DNA of 64,000 nt from Hansfordia pulvinata (taxonomy: Eukaryota; Ascomycota; Sordariomycetes; Xylariales): positions 682,001 through 746,000 of the forward strand of contig BJKQ01000010.1 of assembly GCA_006538405.1 (NCBI GenBank), given 5' to 3'. The notes beneath the pieces were generated by a model. It ran no database searches, was not told where the DNA came from, and saw only the letters and a list, made by a program, of their open reading frames with translations. Both the position numbers and the translations under genes were made by a program. Shown piece after piece: positions 11,446 to 25,600 of this stretch. How positions within the stretch are numbered: the stretch's first letter is position 1; the number at the start of each line of letters is the position of its first letter.

Positions 11446-13012
11446 ATCAAAAGTTGTCTCTTGGGACAGGCTTCAGACGTTTTCTTCGAGCCTCGCTCTG
11501 GCGTGAAGGTATTTCCAAGCTTGACTCTTGGTGGTGTATTGGTCCAGTGGTTCAGTCGCCCAGAGACGGTGTTAGGTCGAGGCCCGTATAGGCGGGTAGG
11601 GAAGTGAGCTGGCGAGAGACGAGCAAAACAATAGGCCCCCGAGAGATTGGTCGAAGTGGAATGCCACGAGGACTGAACTCAGAGCACGCGGAAAGGTGTC
11701 TGGTATTAACTTAGCAGCTTGACGAGCATCAGGCAGAAGAATGACTCGACCAGAGAAGCAGACATGGAAAAGGCGCCAGCCCAAGGGTACCACTTACAGG
11801 TACTCGTACTCCTGAAAACTCCCCTGGCGGGTAGCAGGTCGACTGAGGCGGCGTCCCATTCGCCCGTCATCAGGGACCAGCAGCGCCGATGTCGTGGGGA
11901 GGGGTCCGACGTCCACTAAACTGGTCCATCCCTGGAGCCACCACACAGATGAAACGCGCCCGCTGCCGGGGACTCCATACTGAGTCAAGCAGTCAGGCTG
12001 ATGCCGTGGGCGCCCTCCCGCGCAATAAGAGGCCGGAATTCAGGACAGACGAGGCACGTCCCACTTTCACAGCCCAGCGGGTCTATTCGGTCCACTCACG
12101 GCACGGGTTCCGTGCGGAGCATACGAGTAGCCAGGCGTCTGCTCCGTTCCCGCGATGAACTGGGATCAAAGCACGCAGGCACCCGTGGCACCTCAGGGCA
12201 CGGGCAAGATCTCATGACGGCCGTCGATCGCCACGAGTATAGTGCAGGCACTTTCGTCCGCGGAGGTAGACTGTGGCTGTGACGTGGCAGTGTCCGCACT
12301 GAACCGTAGAGAGTGGCCGATGAAGAATGAGGCATTGACCGTGTGCCTGGAGTCGTATACGTGCTGACCTTAGGTACGGTACTGACTTCGTTGGAAACGA
12401 TGAAAAATGAGAACGGAGTTCCAGGTACCTCGCATGTGGTGTGACCTCAGGGCTCCGGGCACTGATTTGATTCGCGACAATCGTAACTGCCTTTGCACGG
12501 TCGCACTTGCTCTGCAAAACATCTAAACCCTCGAGTACAGTGGCAGGTACCCAACGCCACCCTTTTGACTGTCGTGCGCCACACGCAGGCAACTCACATA
12601 GGTACAGCAATGAGGTTCCAGCAGCGGACATTGCCGTTGGATACAGGCGACCGGCTCTCTGCCGCCATTGGGCACCTGGCCGAGAGGCCGGCTCAGCTTC
12701 ATCAATCTCTCGTAGCGACCCAGGCGGCCCGTGGCCGAGCACTCCTTCATGCCCGCCTCATTTGGGGACGATTTGCTCATTTGCCACATGTAAACAATGT
12801 CCTAATGGCCCCCTTGGTGCCAAATATCCCATTGTGCGCTCCATTGGTGATCCATGGTATTGCATTAAGTTACTTAGGTACTGAAGCCCGAAGACGTTTC
12901 AATGAGAGCAACGTGCATCTGAGGCTCTTGCGTTGCTTCGTCAGGATAAGCTCGGTATTTTAAATGGCATGGTCTCTTGCATCAGAGAGCCCATCTCAAA
13001 ATCCCTTTCCAT
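11446..13012. other. Intergenic: gelsolin promoter side and sds23 3' flank
   Basis: No supported gene. Octamer copies occur at 11801-11808 (TACTCGTA) and 12122-12129 (TACGAGTA). Related CTTAGGTA motifs lie at 12369-12376 and 12873-12880. Short frames on both strands show no domain. Confidence 0.45.
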
Positions 13013-14544
13013 CTAGCGGCGCAAGTCGAGGCTGGGCCGGGAAGAGTCGATCGAGGGCCGCACCGAGCTGCTCGAGCTTCGCCGTCGTCGCGCACGCTGT
13101 TCGCTGGGATCTCGTGGCCGTAGACCCGTCGCCTTGGCAAACAGATTCAGAATGTCAGTCAGAGTCACCACTCCTATAAGCCGGCCCGAAATGTGCGACC
13201 CAGGAAGAGAGGCTGCGGGGGCCGACGGATGATGGTGGCCCGTCATGGACGACTGTGATGATGAGAGTGAATGAGGCGCCACAACAGGTGGCTGAGAAGG
13301 CTGAAGCGAGGGAGATGGGGAGGCCGATTCAACCACCCACATCCTATGGGAGCGCGTGGCTACCAGCTTGGCTACTGTGTAAGCCAGGGTAGAATAGGGG
13401 TTGACATAGAAAACCGGATACGAATCTTGTCCCTTTTCCACCCCTCTCTCCTTCAGAATGACTGATATGAAATGCAGACACGAGTCGTCCAGCAGCTTCT
13501 CGTCGCCCTCGTTTGTAAGATGCCGAACATCGCCGGTAGAAATGTTTCCAACGACATTGGAATGGTTATCCACTACGGCGACGCTGGTGAAACTTTTTTC
13601 GCTCATGAGCCTCAGGGCCCAACAAAGGGAGTCGTCAGCTCTGATGGAGAGTTAGCGAAACTAAGCGCAAAGAGAACGGCACGGGGAGTCGCTTACTTGA
13701 CAGAATCAATGTCCTTGGGGCCGACTCCCAGCTCATGCATCAGTTGCGGGTAGAGGTCGTCAATCACCCGGAAGTTCACACCCTCATTCCAGAAGAACTC
13801 AACAAGCTTCATCTGGCTGAAGATGCCAATGATTTCCTCGTCTTTGTTGCGCACCAGGATTCGATGTATCCCACTCCCAAATTCCTTGGCCGCCTTTGCG
13901 AGATCATCATAGTCATATAGAAACACGAGGCTTTCATGGTGACGTTCACAGATGGGTTGAACATCACGCAGGGAAATAGGCTTTCGTCCCCTGTTTTGTT
14001 CCTTGGCGCGCCGTTCTGCGCGCTGCTCTGCCGCGCGCTCTGCAATGCTGTCATACACGGAAATGAGGTTCTCGGGTGGATGAGCTCGCCGAACGACGGC
14101 CAGAAGATACTCGTTCAGGTCTCTGTAGTCGAATATGGACACGGGTTCGTTGGAGGTCGAATCCTCGCGGATCAGCACGACGTTGTTGCGAGTGCTTTCC
14201 ATGAGAACCTTGGTGGCTTCCTCAACGCTGGTTTCCATTTCGACCCACTTGACGTCGGCCTGAGAGACCAGCTCACCAACGGTCACATCGCGCCAGTCCC
14301 GGCCCACGAAAAGGGAATTGTGCTGGCGCGGGGTGGGAGGGTGGTTGACAAGGTCCTGGACGGCAGCATGAGTCAGGGACGGCTGTCGGCTGTTGCGCGG
14401 AGAGGGAGGCAAGCCTCTGAGGCTCTCGGCGAAGCTCTGGCGATGGGAGTGTCTGTGGAGACTGCTGGAGGAACCTGACCGCTGGGGGATCGGCTTGGGA
14501 GAAGCCCCCTTGGCTGGCTCGCCAGTAGGTGCGCTCAGGTCCAT
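13013..14544 (-). CDS. sds23: CBS-domain protein Sds23/Moc1 family
   Basis: There are two exons, 14544-13697 and 13640-13013, giving 491 residues; the intron has a GTAAGC donor and joins in frame (SVK then ADDSLCWAL). In fission yeast Sds23 is reported to inhibit type 2A/PP6-like phosphatases and links nutrient state to mitosis and mating. The N-terminal 70 residues are Ser/Pro-rich and probably disordered. Paired CBS motifs follow: [20 protein letters not shown] with [21 protein letters not shown], then a second with [19 protein letters not shown]. The second exon holds a third ([21 protein letters not shown]) and a fourth that ends [19 protein letters not shown]. The insert between strands of the last CBS unit is Ser/Pro/His-rich. 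The C-terminus is Arg/Ser-rich. Length and the four-CBS order fit the family well. Confidence 0.92.
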
Positions 14545-17500
14545 TGCGGTGTCCAGAGGGACGAGCTAGGGCCTGCTGTCGGTTGAGGATATGGATGATC
14601 GCGAAGCCGTCTCGAATAGTGGCCGCGGGCCCCGAAGCCAAGGGAATCTGAGCTGTCGCGCTCAGGCTGGGATGGTAGGCCGGAAGGTTGCTCGAGGGCT
14701 CGGATCGCGGGCTCGACGACCGAATAGTAGTGGCCCGGGGGTCGGCAGGATTGGGTCGGGCAGAGGTTGAAGCTCAGCGGCAGCTGGTCGCAGAATGCCG
14801 ATGATGTGGCCGCGTGGCAGGCTGGACGTGGAGACACACGTTGAACGAAATGGCGCGGGGTCGTGAAAGCTGGAGCGCTGTACGAGTATGTGAGGCGAGG
14901 GAGGCAAGGTCTCCAAGGCAAGGTGGAATATCAGAGGCAGCTAACTGCACGTGCGAAACCGTAATACCTGGGTCCGAAATCTGGCCTGCGGTCGCAAATG
15001 GTCATCAAGTTGGCAGCGGCGCGCGTGAAGCAGATGGAGATGGCGCAGATAGGCCGGCGAAGATAGGCCTGGCACAGAGAGGGGGTGAACGGTAGGTAAG
15101 GATGGTCAGGTGCGGCAGCCAAGTCAAATGTCCAAGGACGGGAGACGGGAGCGCAGAGGTGGTGACAGCGTACCATGCAAGTACAAGGACGTGGATGCAC
15201 ACGGGGAAGCTACGAGGAAGAGGAGGCCACATGAGCCTGGAAGAAGCGACGCCTTGGTGTGCGGTCTGGTCTGCAAGCTGCGGTCTGCGGAGAGCTCCCG
15301 TGTGCTTGCCCCTCTTCTGCAGCTCCTAGCCTGGCCCAAGCCTCCCCAATGAGAGCCAGTCCCAGGCCTGCGGATGGGCTGCTGACCGACCGAATAGACT
15401 CTGGCATTTCGTCATTAGACGTCAGCCCGGGATGGGCACCACCTCGACCCTGTCAGTCCTCTCAGACCCGACCGAAGGAGGCACCAGACAGTCGTGCTCT
15501 TCCTCTTTGGGGGGCGGAGAAGTCCATTGCCCAATAGAATGTATTGCATGCGGCAAACTGAGCAGGTGGTTTGGCGGCCGTGGTGTAAGCCGGAGCTTGT
15601 TCTCCTCTCCCATCCGGCACCAAGCAACAATCTCCATGGCGAGTGGTCGGCCAAACCCCCAGCTGTCATCGAGAGTGGGATCCGGTGGCATGGGCTGGGG
15701 GGGTATCTGCATGGGGTACCTAAGGTACATCCACCAGACCAATTGACGGTTCAAACCCTCGCTTACTGCAAGACCTCGGTAGGGAGTGATCGCCTACTCT
15801 ACATACACACCAGACATGATTCAAGTTGTGTCCCGATGAGCATCAGTGCAACATTGAATTGGACGATGCATGTACGGATAGTACATGTATCAAGAGCAAT
15901 TCATGCACAATGTCGAGGTACTGCTTGGATTGCGTTGATCTTCTCGACAAGGGGCATGTACCTTTGCTACAGAATCACAACAAACGTCAACGTCGGGTCC
16001 AGGTGGTTTGCCTAAAGGAGGTAGATCAGCCGGATATGTACGCGTACCATGTCCGTCTCGAGCCGGCATGGCGTGCAATCCCGGCTGGCGGTGCAGCATC
16101 CCGTTGACAGGTACCTACCTTAGGTCCCTACTATCGTGTGAATGCCCCGACTGACGGTACAGCGACCGAACCAGAATCTTCGGATCGTGACTCGGCAACG
16201 TGTTGCAGCGGTGGATAACAACCAGTATATATCAGCGGATGTTTCCCTCGCGAAACGAAAGGTTGTACAAAAACGCCCGTCTCTTGTACGACCTTCTGCT
16301 TGCTGCCGACACGGGAACAACGCAACGTTAACCAAGAAGCAGCTCCAGAATCGAAGGTCCTGCACCCTTAATGCGTCTGAAGAAGAGAGTCATGCATCAT
16401 TGACGAGAACATTCAAGATGAAGCAGTGCCGAACTTAAGTTATATCCCAGCTTGAAACGAGGCATACAGGGCGACGAGAACCTGCATTGATCGACGAGGG
16501 CAATGAAGTGAGCTTAGAAAGCACTGGCTGCCCATCTTCTAACTGCCCCAAGAAAAGCCCGGCCAGAAAGTGCATTTGCTGCTTGCTGCCGTACCTGCGG
16601 TGTAATCAGGGTCTTGAAAGGGGCAAGGCTGTATTTTTGATTCATCCTCAGCAAACTTGTGCTCGCATTGAAGCTTCACGATGCGACGGCCCAGCTGCAA
16701 GACGAAGACGAGAAGTTCTCTTTCATAAGGGACCTACTTCAGGAGGGAGAGTCGCAGCTTCGCGCGACTGGTTACCCGAGACTGCTTTGGCCATGAAAAA
16801 TCGCAGGAACGGCCTCAATACCGACAATAAACAGGCACTTGGACAGGAGCATTGACAAGTGGAACACAGGTAGACAAGCATCCAAAAGCCCCGCTTGGTC
16901 GATGCTTGTTGAGCGCTTCACAAGAGGCCCGAAGTGACCGCAGGCTCTAGCAACACCTTGGGGACATCTTGTCGACCTCTGTGTTACGATGCCATCTCGG
17001 AAGCAGTGGCAGATAGGCGCCAGCTCGCCGACATGACCCTGGGAGCCGCAGGGGGGCGCAGTGGAAAACCGGCTTTTCGTATTCAACGACAGTCTGTCAA
17101 CAGCCGTATATGTAGATACCCGCGATTACCTTAACGAAGACGACGCTGGCAACATCACTTCAGCGTGAGCATCGTCGTTCCATGTAGGACAATAAGCACA
17201 GCTGAAGCGCGCCCAATCAGATCCCGGCAGGCACAATACAAGGATGGGCGCCGGCCGGCACACAAAACCCCAGCCGGGTTCGCATCTGCGCACCTGCATG
17301 ACCTCTTGATCAGGGCACCCGAGTACCTATATACTTAGGTACAAGATAGAGCGCGGGCCATGGCAGAAGGAAGAGGTACCGGGTTGAACCCTGTCTACCG
17401 GGAAAACAGGGGCTGGCGGGTACTTTTGAACACGCCGGCGGGCACCGGACGACCAGGTACCGCGGGCGGCATTGAAGAACATCCATCGACGTCCACACCT

Positions 17501-18627
17501 ACCCGGGCCGCCCACTGTGTCCCGTCGGGTACGAATTAGACAGGTGGGAGAGACCACGCCAGCTGATAATGGCTTATTATGATTTTTTTCCTTATCGGCC
17601 GGGCCAGGTTGGGTCGCGTAGGCCGTCGCCCCCCTCTCCCCGCGCGGGCGCAGGGCTCCAGCAGCAACGGGGGCCAGGACAGACCTGTGCCCGCGCCATA
17701 ACACGAGACTGGCGGTCGTAGAGGAGGACGAGGACGGGGACGATCATGGTGAGATTGGAAAAAAGGGGCGAGAAAGCACCTGAGAAGAGCGTGGAAAGCC
17801 GAACTGCTACCAGGTCGATACCTGTCTGCCCGCGATATCTTGCCTGCTACATAACCGGCCAGGCCTGTCTGCCTGCACGTGGCGTCTATGCCATCTGCTG
17901 GATGTACATCCATATCCCCTCCTTACGAGCCAGGCCCAGTGCCCCGAGGTCAGGAGACAGGTACGGAACCAGTTCCTTAGGCCATTGGCATTAAATATTA
18001 TTATTATTCGGACTCGCACCCCGTAGTACGTCCCTTAGCCTCCCTCTCCCGCGCTCCCCACCACGGCCTTGCCTCTCTCTCAACGCCTTCTTTTCCTCTC
18101 CTTTCCCGGCCTGATCACGACCTGCGCATTTCTTGACTGAATTCTGCGTGCCCTGCACAACCATCCGCCCGACTGCTCCCACCCCTCTTCTCGACCACGC
18201 CGCCCACCCACGTCGCCAGGGCTCTCTCGTCTCTGACCCTGGGCTCCGATTAGGTAGAGCCTAGTCCACCACTGGGCCACAACGACCCCTCCTCCCCGCC
18301 GACGCCCTCGTCACTGTCAAGATCCGTCGCGGGGTATTGTTTCCCCCCCCCTCAGGTTCACCCTCACGACCCACACGATCCCCAACCTGCCTCGCCTTGA
18401 GCACACCCTCTTCCTCAGGAGCGGTGAATCTTACTCTTGCCTTTGCCCGGCCCGTGAGCGCTCCTACAACGAAACGTTGATCGCGAGGGCAACGCGGCCA
18501 CGACGCAACAGTCGCTCACGGTTCTCCACACCGCTGCCCTGGTGCCCCTGGCAAGCGGTAGGCCGACATTCTACATCAACGACCCCGCAAACTCCTTTTC
18601 GACGCCAACCCCGGCCCCGGCTTCAAA
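14545..18627. other. Divergent intergenic region between sds23 and the karyopherin gene
   Basis: This 4.1-kb stretch separates two divergently transcribed genes and must hold both promoters. I see no supported gene. It contains the octamer TACGAGTA at 14881-14888 and CTTAGGTA-type motifs at 15717-15724 and 17334-17341. A strongly CT-rich segment covers roughly 18020-18625, just upstream of the karyopherin start, with long TCTC/CCTCT runs, as in the 5' leaders of highly expressed fungal genes. Confidence 0.5.
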
Positions 18628-21600
18628 ATGTCGATTCTACCGCCGGAAGTCCACTCGGAGCTGAACGAGATCCTCGTCGCTCTCCAGTCTCCTGAGAACA
18701 CGGTCAGAGACAAGGCCGAAGAACATCTGGAGAGCAACTGGACCGAGACGCGCCCCGAAGTCTTGCTTATGGGCTTGGCCGAACTGATCGCAGCTTCCAA
18801 CGATGCCTCGGTGAGTCCTCTCGCGCTCGCGTTTCGTGGCAAGCCTCTAACAATCTGGCACAGATCCGTACTTTCGCCGCGGTTATCTTTCGCAGGATAG
18901 CCTCGAAAGACCGTAAAGTCGAGTCTGGACACGCCGAGATGTTCATTTCCCTCACCAACGAACATGCCACCGTCATCCGCCAAAAGCTCTTGGAGGCTCT
19001 CTTTTACGAGTCTGATTCCAATACTCGCAAGAAGATCAGTGATGCTGTGGCCGACCTTGCCAGACAATACACAGACAACGGTGAGCATAGCCATCTCGAA
19101 GCCTTGCAAAACGCCCGCTGACACGTTTTCCACAGACAGCCAATGGCCTGAGCTGCTCGGCGTTCTCTTCAACCTCACCACAGCATCAGACGCCGACCAA
19201 CGCGAGGTTGCTTTCCGCGTCTTCGCCACGAGCCCGTCGATTATCGAGTCGCAGTACGAGAGTGCTATCCTTCAGGCCTTCGCCCAAGGTTTCACAGACG
19301 CCGCAGTCCCCGTTCGTCTGACCGCCATGGACGCCTTCTCGGCCTTTTTCCGCGGCATCCCGAAAAAGTCCCAGAGCAAATATTACTCTCTCCTCCCGGG
19401 AGTTCTCAATATTCTGCCCCCCATCAAGGACTCGGGAGACTCGGAGCAGCTCGCCCAGGGTCTTCTTGCCCTTATAGAGCTGGCAGAGGCTGCCCCCAAG
19501 ATGTTCAAGGCTTTGTTCAGCGACCTTGTCAACTTTAGCGTCACCATTATTGCTGATCAGGAGTTCGAGGATGTTTGCCGCCAAAATGCGCTTGAGCTCA
19601 TGGCCACTTTTGCCGACTATGCTGCTTCCATGTGCCGCAAAGATGCAAACTACACAGCAGGCATGATTCGTGCGTGTCTGGGACTCATGACTGAACTCGA
19701 CAGCGACGACACCGAGGGTTGGTTGGCGTCCAAAGACGAGCAAGACGAGAGCGACATGAACCACGTCGCCGCCGAACAATGCATGGATCGCCTTGCCAAC
19801 AAGCTTGGTGACGGCGCCTTCCTTGACGTGGCCTATCCGTTGCTTCAGAGTATGCTGGGCGACACGAGGAATGAAGCCTGGACACACCGTCACGGCGCCC
19901 TGATGGCCATTTCAGCTATATCCGAAGGGTGTCGCAATGACATGCTCAGCAATCTGCCTCAGTATCTGAGTCTTGTTGTGCCTGCCCTGGATGACAGCCA
20001 CCCTCGAGTGCAGTGGGCTGCTTGCCAGGCCCTCGGCCAGATGAGTACCGACTTCTCCCCGAACATACAAGCGCAGTACCACAACTACGTTCTGGTGGGA
20101 CTTGTCCAGGTGCTCCACCCTCCTGGCTCTTTCAACAACAAGGTCTACCCTGAGCGGGAGGCTCGTGTTAAGGCTCACGCGGCGGCTGCCCTTGTCAACT
20201 TCTGCGAGGACGCCCAGACAGAGAACCTTCAAAATCACTTGGATGATCTTGTCAACCATCTCGCCCGTTTGGTTGGGGCCAATGAGAAGCTCTATGTTCA
20301 GGAGCAGGCGCTATCCACTATTGCCACCATAGCCGATGCCGCGAAGACTACCTTTGTCGCCCATCAATCGCGACTCATGGAAGGTCTGTTGCAAACGATG
20401 AGAGTCAACAAGGAGGCTGGCAACCCAACCGGCAATGGGGGGCCGGAAGACACCAGGCTTCTGCGCGCCAAGGCCATGGAGTGTGCCACGCTTATCGCAA
20501 TGGCAGTGGGCCAAAAGAATCTTAAGAAAGACAGAGTGAGGCCAGCCGACTGGGAATCATTCAAGGCCGGCGGAAATCTGCCGCCAGGTGAAGCTCGCCC
20601 CACCGAGCTCGAGGAACACAAGGACGGAGCGCAAATGCTGGTCGACATGCTCAATGAGAACCAGGTAGACATTCAGTCGGACGACGACCCTCGGGCGCAG
20701 TACCTTGTTCACTGCTGGGGCCGCATGTGCAAAGTGCTGGACAAGGATTTCAAGGACCATTTATCGAAAGCTCTGCCCGCAGTCAAGAAGATGGCTCAGA
20801 GCCAAGCCGACATCAAGTTTGCTCTCACGGATGAGGAGGTCGAGGACATGTCGCAGGAGGAAGGTTGGGATCTGGTTCCAATCAAAGGGAAGACCATCGG
20901 TATCCGTACCAGCCTCATGGACGACAAACACATGGCCATCGAACTCCTGGTTGTTTACGCCGAGACTCTCAAGGAGGATTTTGCCCATGAGGTGCAAAAC
21001 GTTATGCAGGACGTGGTGCTGCCTGGTCTGGCCTTCTACTTCCACGACCCCGTCCGATACATCTCCGCCAAGCTCATACCTCCGCTGGTGGAGTCCTGCA
21101 GGCTGGGACATGCAAAGAACGTTGCGAGTGATTTAGTGAACCTCGATACCCTATTCAACACGGCTATCGACAAGCTCCTCGCAGCAATTGCGAACGAGCC
21201 CGCCATCGAAAATCTTGCCCAAATGTACGAAGCTTTCTACGAGTCCATCATCGCCATGGACCGGGAATGTGTCACTCCGGCAAATTTGGCTAGGTTTGCG
21301 GACACCGTGCAGTCAGCCGCCAAGGAGTACTTGGACCGAGTGGCCCAGCGCAAAGAGGACGCGGAAGGCGACGACGCCGAGGACATGGGCGACGAACTCC
21401 AGTTGGCCATTGAAGACGACCAAAACCTCCTGGCTGACATGAACAAGTCTTTCCACGCCGTCCTCAAATATCACGGCCCTCAATTTCTAGGTGCCTTTGC
21501 TACTTTGGAGCCTATGTTCCTGCGCTTCTTGAACACAGAAGTTGACCCGTCAACATCTCGAATGGAGGAGTATCACGCACACCGCCAATGGGTTCTATGC

Positions 21601-22656
21601 ATTTTCGATGACTTCATCGAGTACTGCGGACGCGGGAGCGTCCAGTTCCAAGCCTTGCTCGGGAAGGCCCTGGCTGAGGGCTGCAATTACCAGCCTGCTT
21701 CTGTTCTGCAGGTCGTTGCCAATGAACAGGCCGCCGCTCTGCAGCAGGCCAACCGGCCTGGGGAGGACATCCTCATTCGGAAGACTGGTGCCCTCAGACA
21801 GGCTGCTGCCATCCAGCAAGCTGCCGCCATCAGGCAAGCTGCTGCGTAAGTTTCTTCCCTCTAATAACTTCAACCAGATTGCTCATCAACAACAGATATG
21901 GCATTGGTGTTGCGGCGCAGCACGGAGGTGAAGAGTGGTCCGGGTTCTTTGCCGAGCCAGCACTGATAGAAGCCCTGCAACAAGCTTCTGTGAAGCTCAA
22001 CCCCAATGACGTCCCCAGAGCCCTTGACAGCGATCCGCAGCATGTGAAGGAAGCGGTATCCGATGCCTTCGACGAAGCAATCTCTGCAGCTAACTATGCT
22101 GCGGGTAAGTGGTCTCTCTATGCCCCGAGCACCATCTGATCGCGCTAATATACCGAAAAGAAAATGCATCGGCCGCCATCGCGAAGATTCTCAGGTTCAA
22201 CAACTCGAGAGTGGTTGGCCCTGAGGCAGTTCTGGAGCAATGGTATGTCTCTTTCCCCTCAAAACACCAACACGTACTCACAAACTCCAGGTTCACCACG
22301 CTTCCCATCACGAATGACAGCGAGGCGGCGCCATATGTCTACGCGTACATCGCGCTGTTGATTCAGCAGTAAGTCCCAGAGCTCGCCCTTATTTGGCTAC
22401 ATGGTATCGAGGGAGTTGTTGATCAAGCTGACCCTCGATCAGACAAAACCCCATTCTGTCCGGCAAGGCTGAGAAGATCTTCGTGGATGTCGCTCAAGCT
22501 ATTGCGGCCGACGTAATTGACCAGCAGACACTCGACAAACTATGTCCGGCTACGCAATTTTTGCTTCAATCGGCCGGCGTGTCCCCCGCAAAACTGGAAG
22601 AACTATTAGGGCTGTTCAGCAAAGAAGACGCGGCAAAGATCAAAGCAAAGTTCTAA
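18628..22656 (+). CDS. PSE1: Karyopherin Kap121/Pse1 (importin beta-3, IPO5-like)
   Basis: This is a nuclear import receptor that carries ribosomal proteins, histones and transcription factors through the pore with RanGTP. Seven exons join in frame: 18628-18810, 18864-19080, 19136-21845, 21896-22104, 22161-22242, 22291-22368 and 22443-22656. The 1230-residue protein is built of HEAT repeats. Diagnostic segments are the N-terminal importin-beta helix pair (LVALQSPENTVRDKAEEHLES), SQWPELLGVLFN, the acidic loop AEGDDAEDMGDELQLAIEDD, VLPGLAFYFHDPVRYISAKLIPPLVESC, QWVLCIFDDFIEYC and AAAYGIGVAAQHGGEEW. Kap121 proteins usually have about 1,090-1,100 residues. Part of the excess is an unusual Gln/Ala-rich stretch before exon 4 in which ALRQAA, AIQQAA and AIRQAA follow one another. 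The many small 3' exons match the gene layout common in Pezizomycotina. Confidence 0.93.
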
Positions 22657-25600
22657 ATCGGCGCGTGAGCTTTGGCGCCGAAAAGGTGTGATCATCAAAC
22701 CATTGGGGAGGCAATGGCTGCTGGGGGGACATCGGGGATCACCAAGACCACTTTCCAGATCCATTTGATCTTAAGGTGAATGGACAGCAGCGCCTTCTCT
22801 GGACAGGGCAGCAGTGCCTCACGTCTCACAGCCGTGCCTGTGCAGAATTCGAACGGGGTCTTTCCCTGGTATTGCTGTCTATATGTTAGTCTGGGAAAGG
22901 GAATACGACATGGTGAAAATGACGAGTGGTCTGGTGCCAGTAGAGGTCCATGACCCATGACGATGGCTTGGGAGCGTTTCATGTGATTTGTTTATAGGCG
23001 GAAATTTCAATCATCACACCAGCTCCGATGAATCAGTAGGATGTGCTGCCCCAATGTGTCTGTGACGTCACCCGGCTGCCGAGTAGACTGCAATTTGCAG
23101 GCTTAAGCAGATACTGCGAGGGGCAGGTGGCTCAAAGCCCCTTGCGACTTGAGAATGCATGTTTGTCGCGCTCATCCCCTCGATACCACTCTAAAAGCAT
23201 TCCTTTCGTCTGCTTAGACCGACGATTATATACTCTGTTAGAATATGCAACCTCTCCTGTTATCTCTTTCTAGAGGGCCTCGGACCAGGTTTGAATTCAT
23301 CATCATGCAGTTTCGTGCTATGCAAACGGTCTGACATGGATGTGTTAGTTGCCGACAGCTTCGCGTCTTGTCAAGTGTCACGATCCGCAGCTATATTCAG
23401 ATATGGGTATAGATCTGATGCTTGCGAATGCTTGTGCGCGTCGCCTACTCGAATATTCGGGTGCTACGTACACGGTCGCGTCCACATTGTCTTGCCATTC
23501 ACTTCGTAGGAAGTTCCGGGCCATTCTCTCCTAACGGCCAGGTACGCCAGCGGTGGCACATCTTCACTACGGTTTGTGCCTGAGGGCCCCCCTCCCCCCT
23601 CGCAGGAGGTGCAAAGACGACCGCAGCCTGCAGCCGAGGCGGGACCCAACGTAGAGGGCGGCGGCGCCACACGATTTTCTCATGTAGCATCGCCTGACGA
23701 TGCGGTGATCAGCGGAGCCGAACCCTGCATGCTTCCAACACATTGCTTGGAACCTAAGGCCGAACTCACTCCACGCGAGGAACAGGAATCTGGCCTCGCG
23801 AGATGGGGTGCTAGGGCCAGCAAAGCTTCATCACGGGCTCATCTGGCCAAAGTGCCGGCACCTCCATCGAGGCTACTACCATCGTGGCTCTAGACCTCCA
23901 AATGCAGTGTTAACAATTGCGCACCGAAAGGCATGGTATTAAACACGGTGCTCTCTATAGACGCAGGATAGACAACCACATGATCATAATGAGTTCGCTC
24001 AGTTGCAGAATTCCATCGTTTGATAGGAGGTGGTTTATTTGACCGATCATCTGTACTTACCACCTAGGGCGCCGTGAGTTCTGTTATATTGTTGATTGAA
24101 GACTGACGACGCGCATGGACACCCTCAGCCCACCTTCTGGCCCGAGGAAGCGCAGTCTAACATTAATAATCACACCAACGTAAGCGAGAAGATACCTTGC
24201 GAAGTTCCAAGCTGCCGTTCGAAATCCTTAACTCGGATATGGGATGACCATACCCCAATTAGACCTTGGACGTTCGTCGCGCCCACATCAAGTCTTGAAA
24301 GTAGACTACCAACCAAAGAAGTTCTTCAGCATCTAGAGACGTAGAGAACAGTACGCCCGGATGCCTCGTGTTCACATGCTTTCCCTCAGGCCGGACCCCT
24401 GGAGATCTCCATGTGCTTTAAATGGAATCGGATCACAGCACTCTAAACAAGAGTCTGGATGGCCTAAGGCGCCCGAGGAAAGGTCCCCTGGCGAGAAACG
24501 GAAACCAAGCTGCCGGGTCAGTGATTCCAGCTTGGGTAGAAAGTGACTGGCAATAGCAAGGGACTCGCGTTTCATCTAGTTGATGCCCATGGCTGATGCC
24601 CATGGTCGAAGGAATCGAACCGGAAGTCCGCTGCCGCGTCGTGGAATGAATTAGGAGCGCAAGCAAAACGCACCTCTGCCATCCGCGTATGGTCTGGCCA
24701 CTCGTCTGGTATCAACGACTGACATCTCGCCTGAGGAGGGACTTCACCTGTGAGGCTGTCAGACGTCAGTCGACCCGTGCGAGGCACTCGCACTCAACAG
24801 ACCGTTGGGCTGCATGCCGTGACAGGCCGTTGAACTTGTGATACTCAACACGCAAGCACGAGTGTCTAACAAATGTGTCCCCCCGGGGAAACCCGGTCGC
24901 GTGGTTCCTTTCTAGCTTGTCGATAGACGCTTCCTGCCAACGACTTTGCTTACCTTGAGATCTCAAACGTTGACATGCACAGGCATGACTACGGCGAGGC
25001 CGTATGAACACACAGAGTTACCTCCGGCTTCGCTTCTCAGAAGCACCTACGATCCTGCGCGACCTCCACGGCCCACAGTTCCACCCAGCCAGACAACCGC
25101 GGCTTGCTGCTGCTCTTTGACCGCACAAAGCCCCTCGACTCGGACAGCTCGGCGCAGGATCATCGCCATGACCCCTCTCCCCTTCGGTCCTCATGTCTCA
25201 CTCAGGTGGCAGGAGCGAGTCAGCAGCGCAGAACCAGCCAGGCCGTGATCTTCGCGCTCCTGCTCCGTGGCCAAGGTTTCGTTCGCGCTTGTGCTACCCG
25301 AGAGCTGGGGGGACGAAGAGAGCCCGGCAGCTGCCATTTTCACGCGTGGCACCAGCGCGGGCTGATTGGGCGAATGGGGAGGCGTGCGTCGGCGCGTGCG
25401 TGTGGCCACTCCCCCGCACAAGGGCGCATCTGGTCTACACCAGTGAGGGAGGGGGGAAAACCGGACTGAATCAGCGCTGCTTGCGCGCTTGGTGCTACCC
25501 ACCCCCTCGGAACGTCAGGCTAACCCTAGATACTCCAAACTGCTCAGGCGAGCTAGGTGCAGAGATAAGAACTTGTTGGTGTCGCGAGGTGGTAAGTACT

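Noticed and set aside
24600..24625. Minus-strand GGTTCGATTCC resembling a tRNA B box
   Set aside because: No A box or pairable acceptor and anticodon stems upstream, and the T stem does not close.
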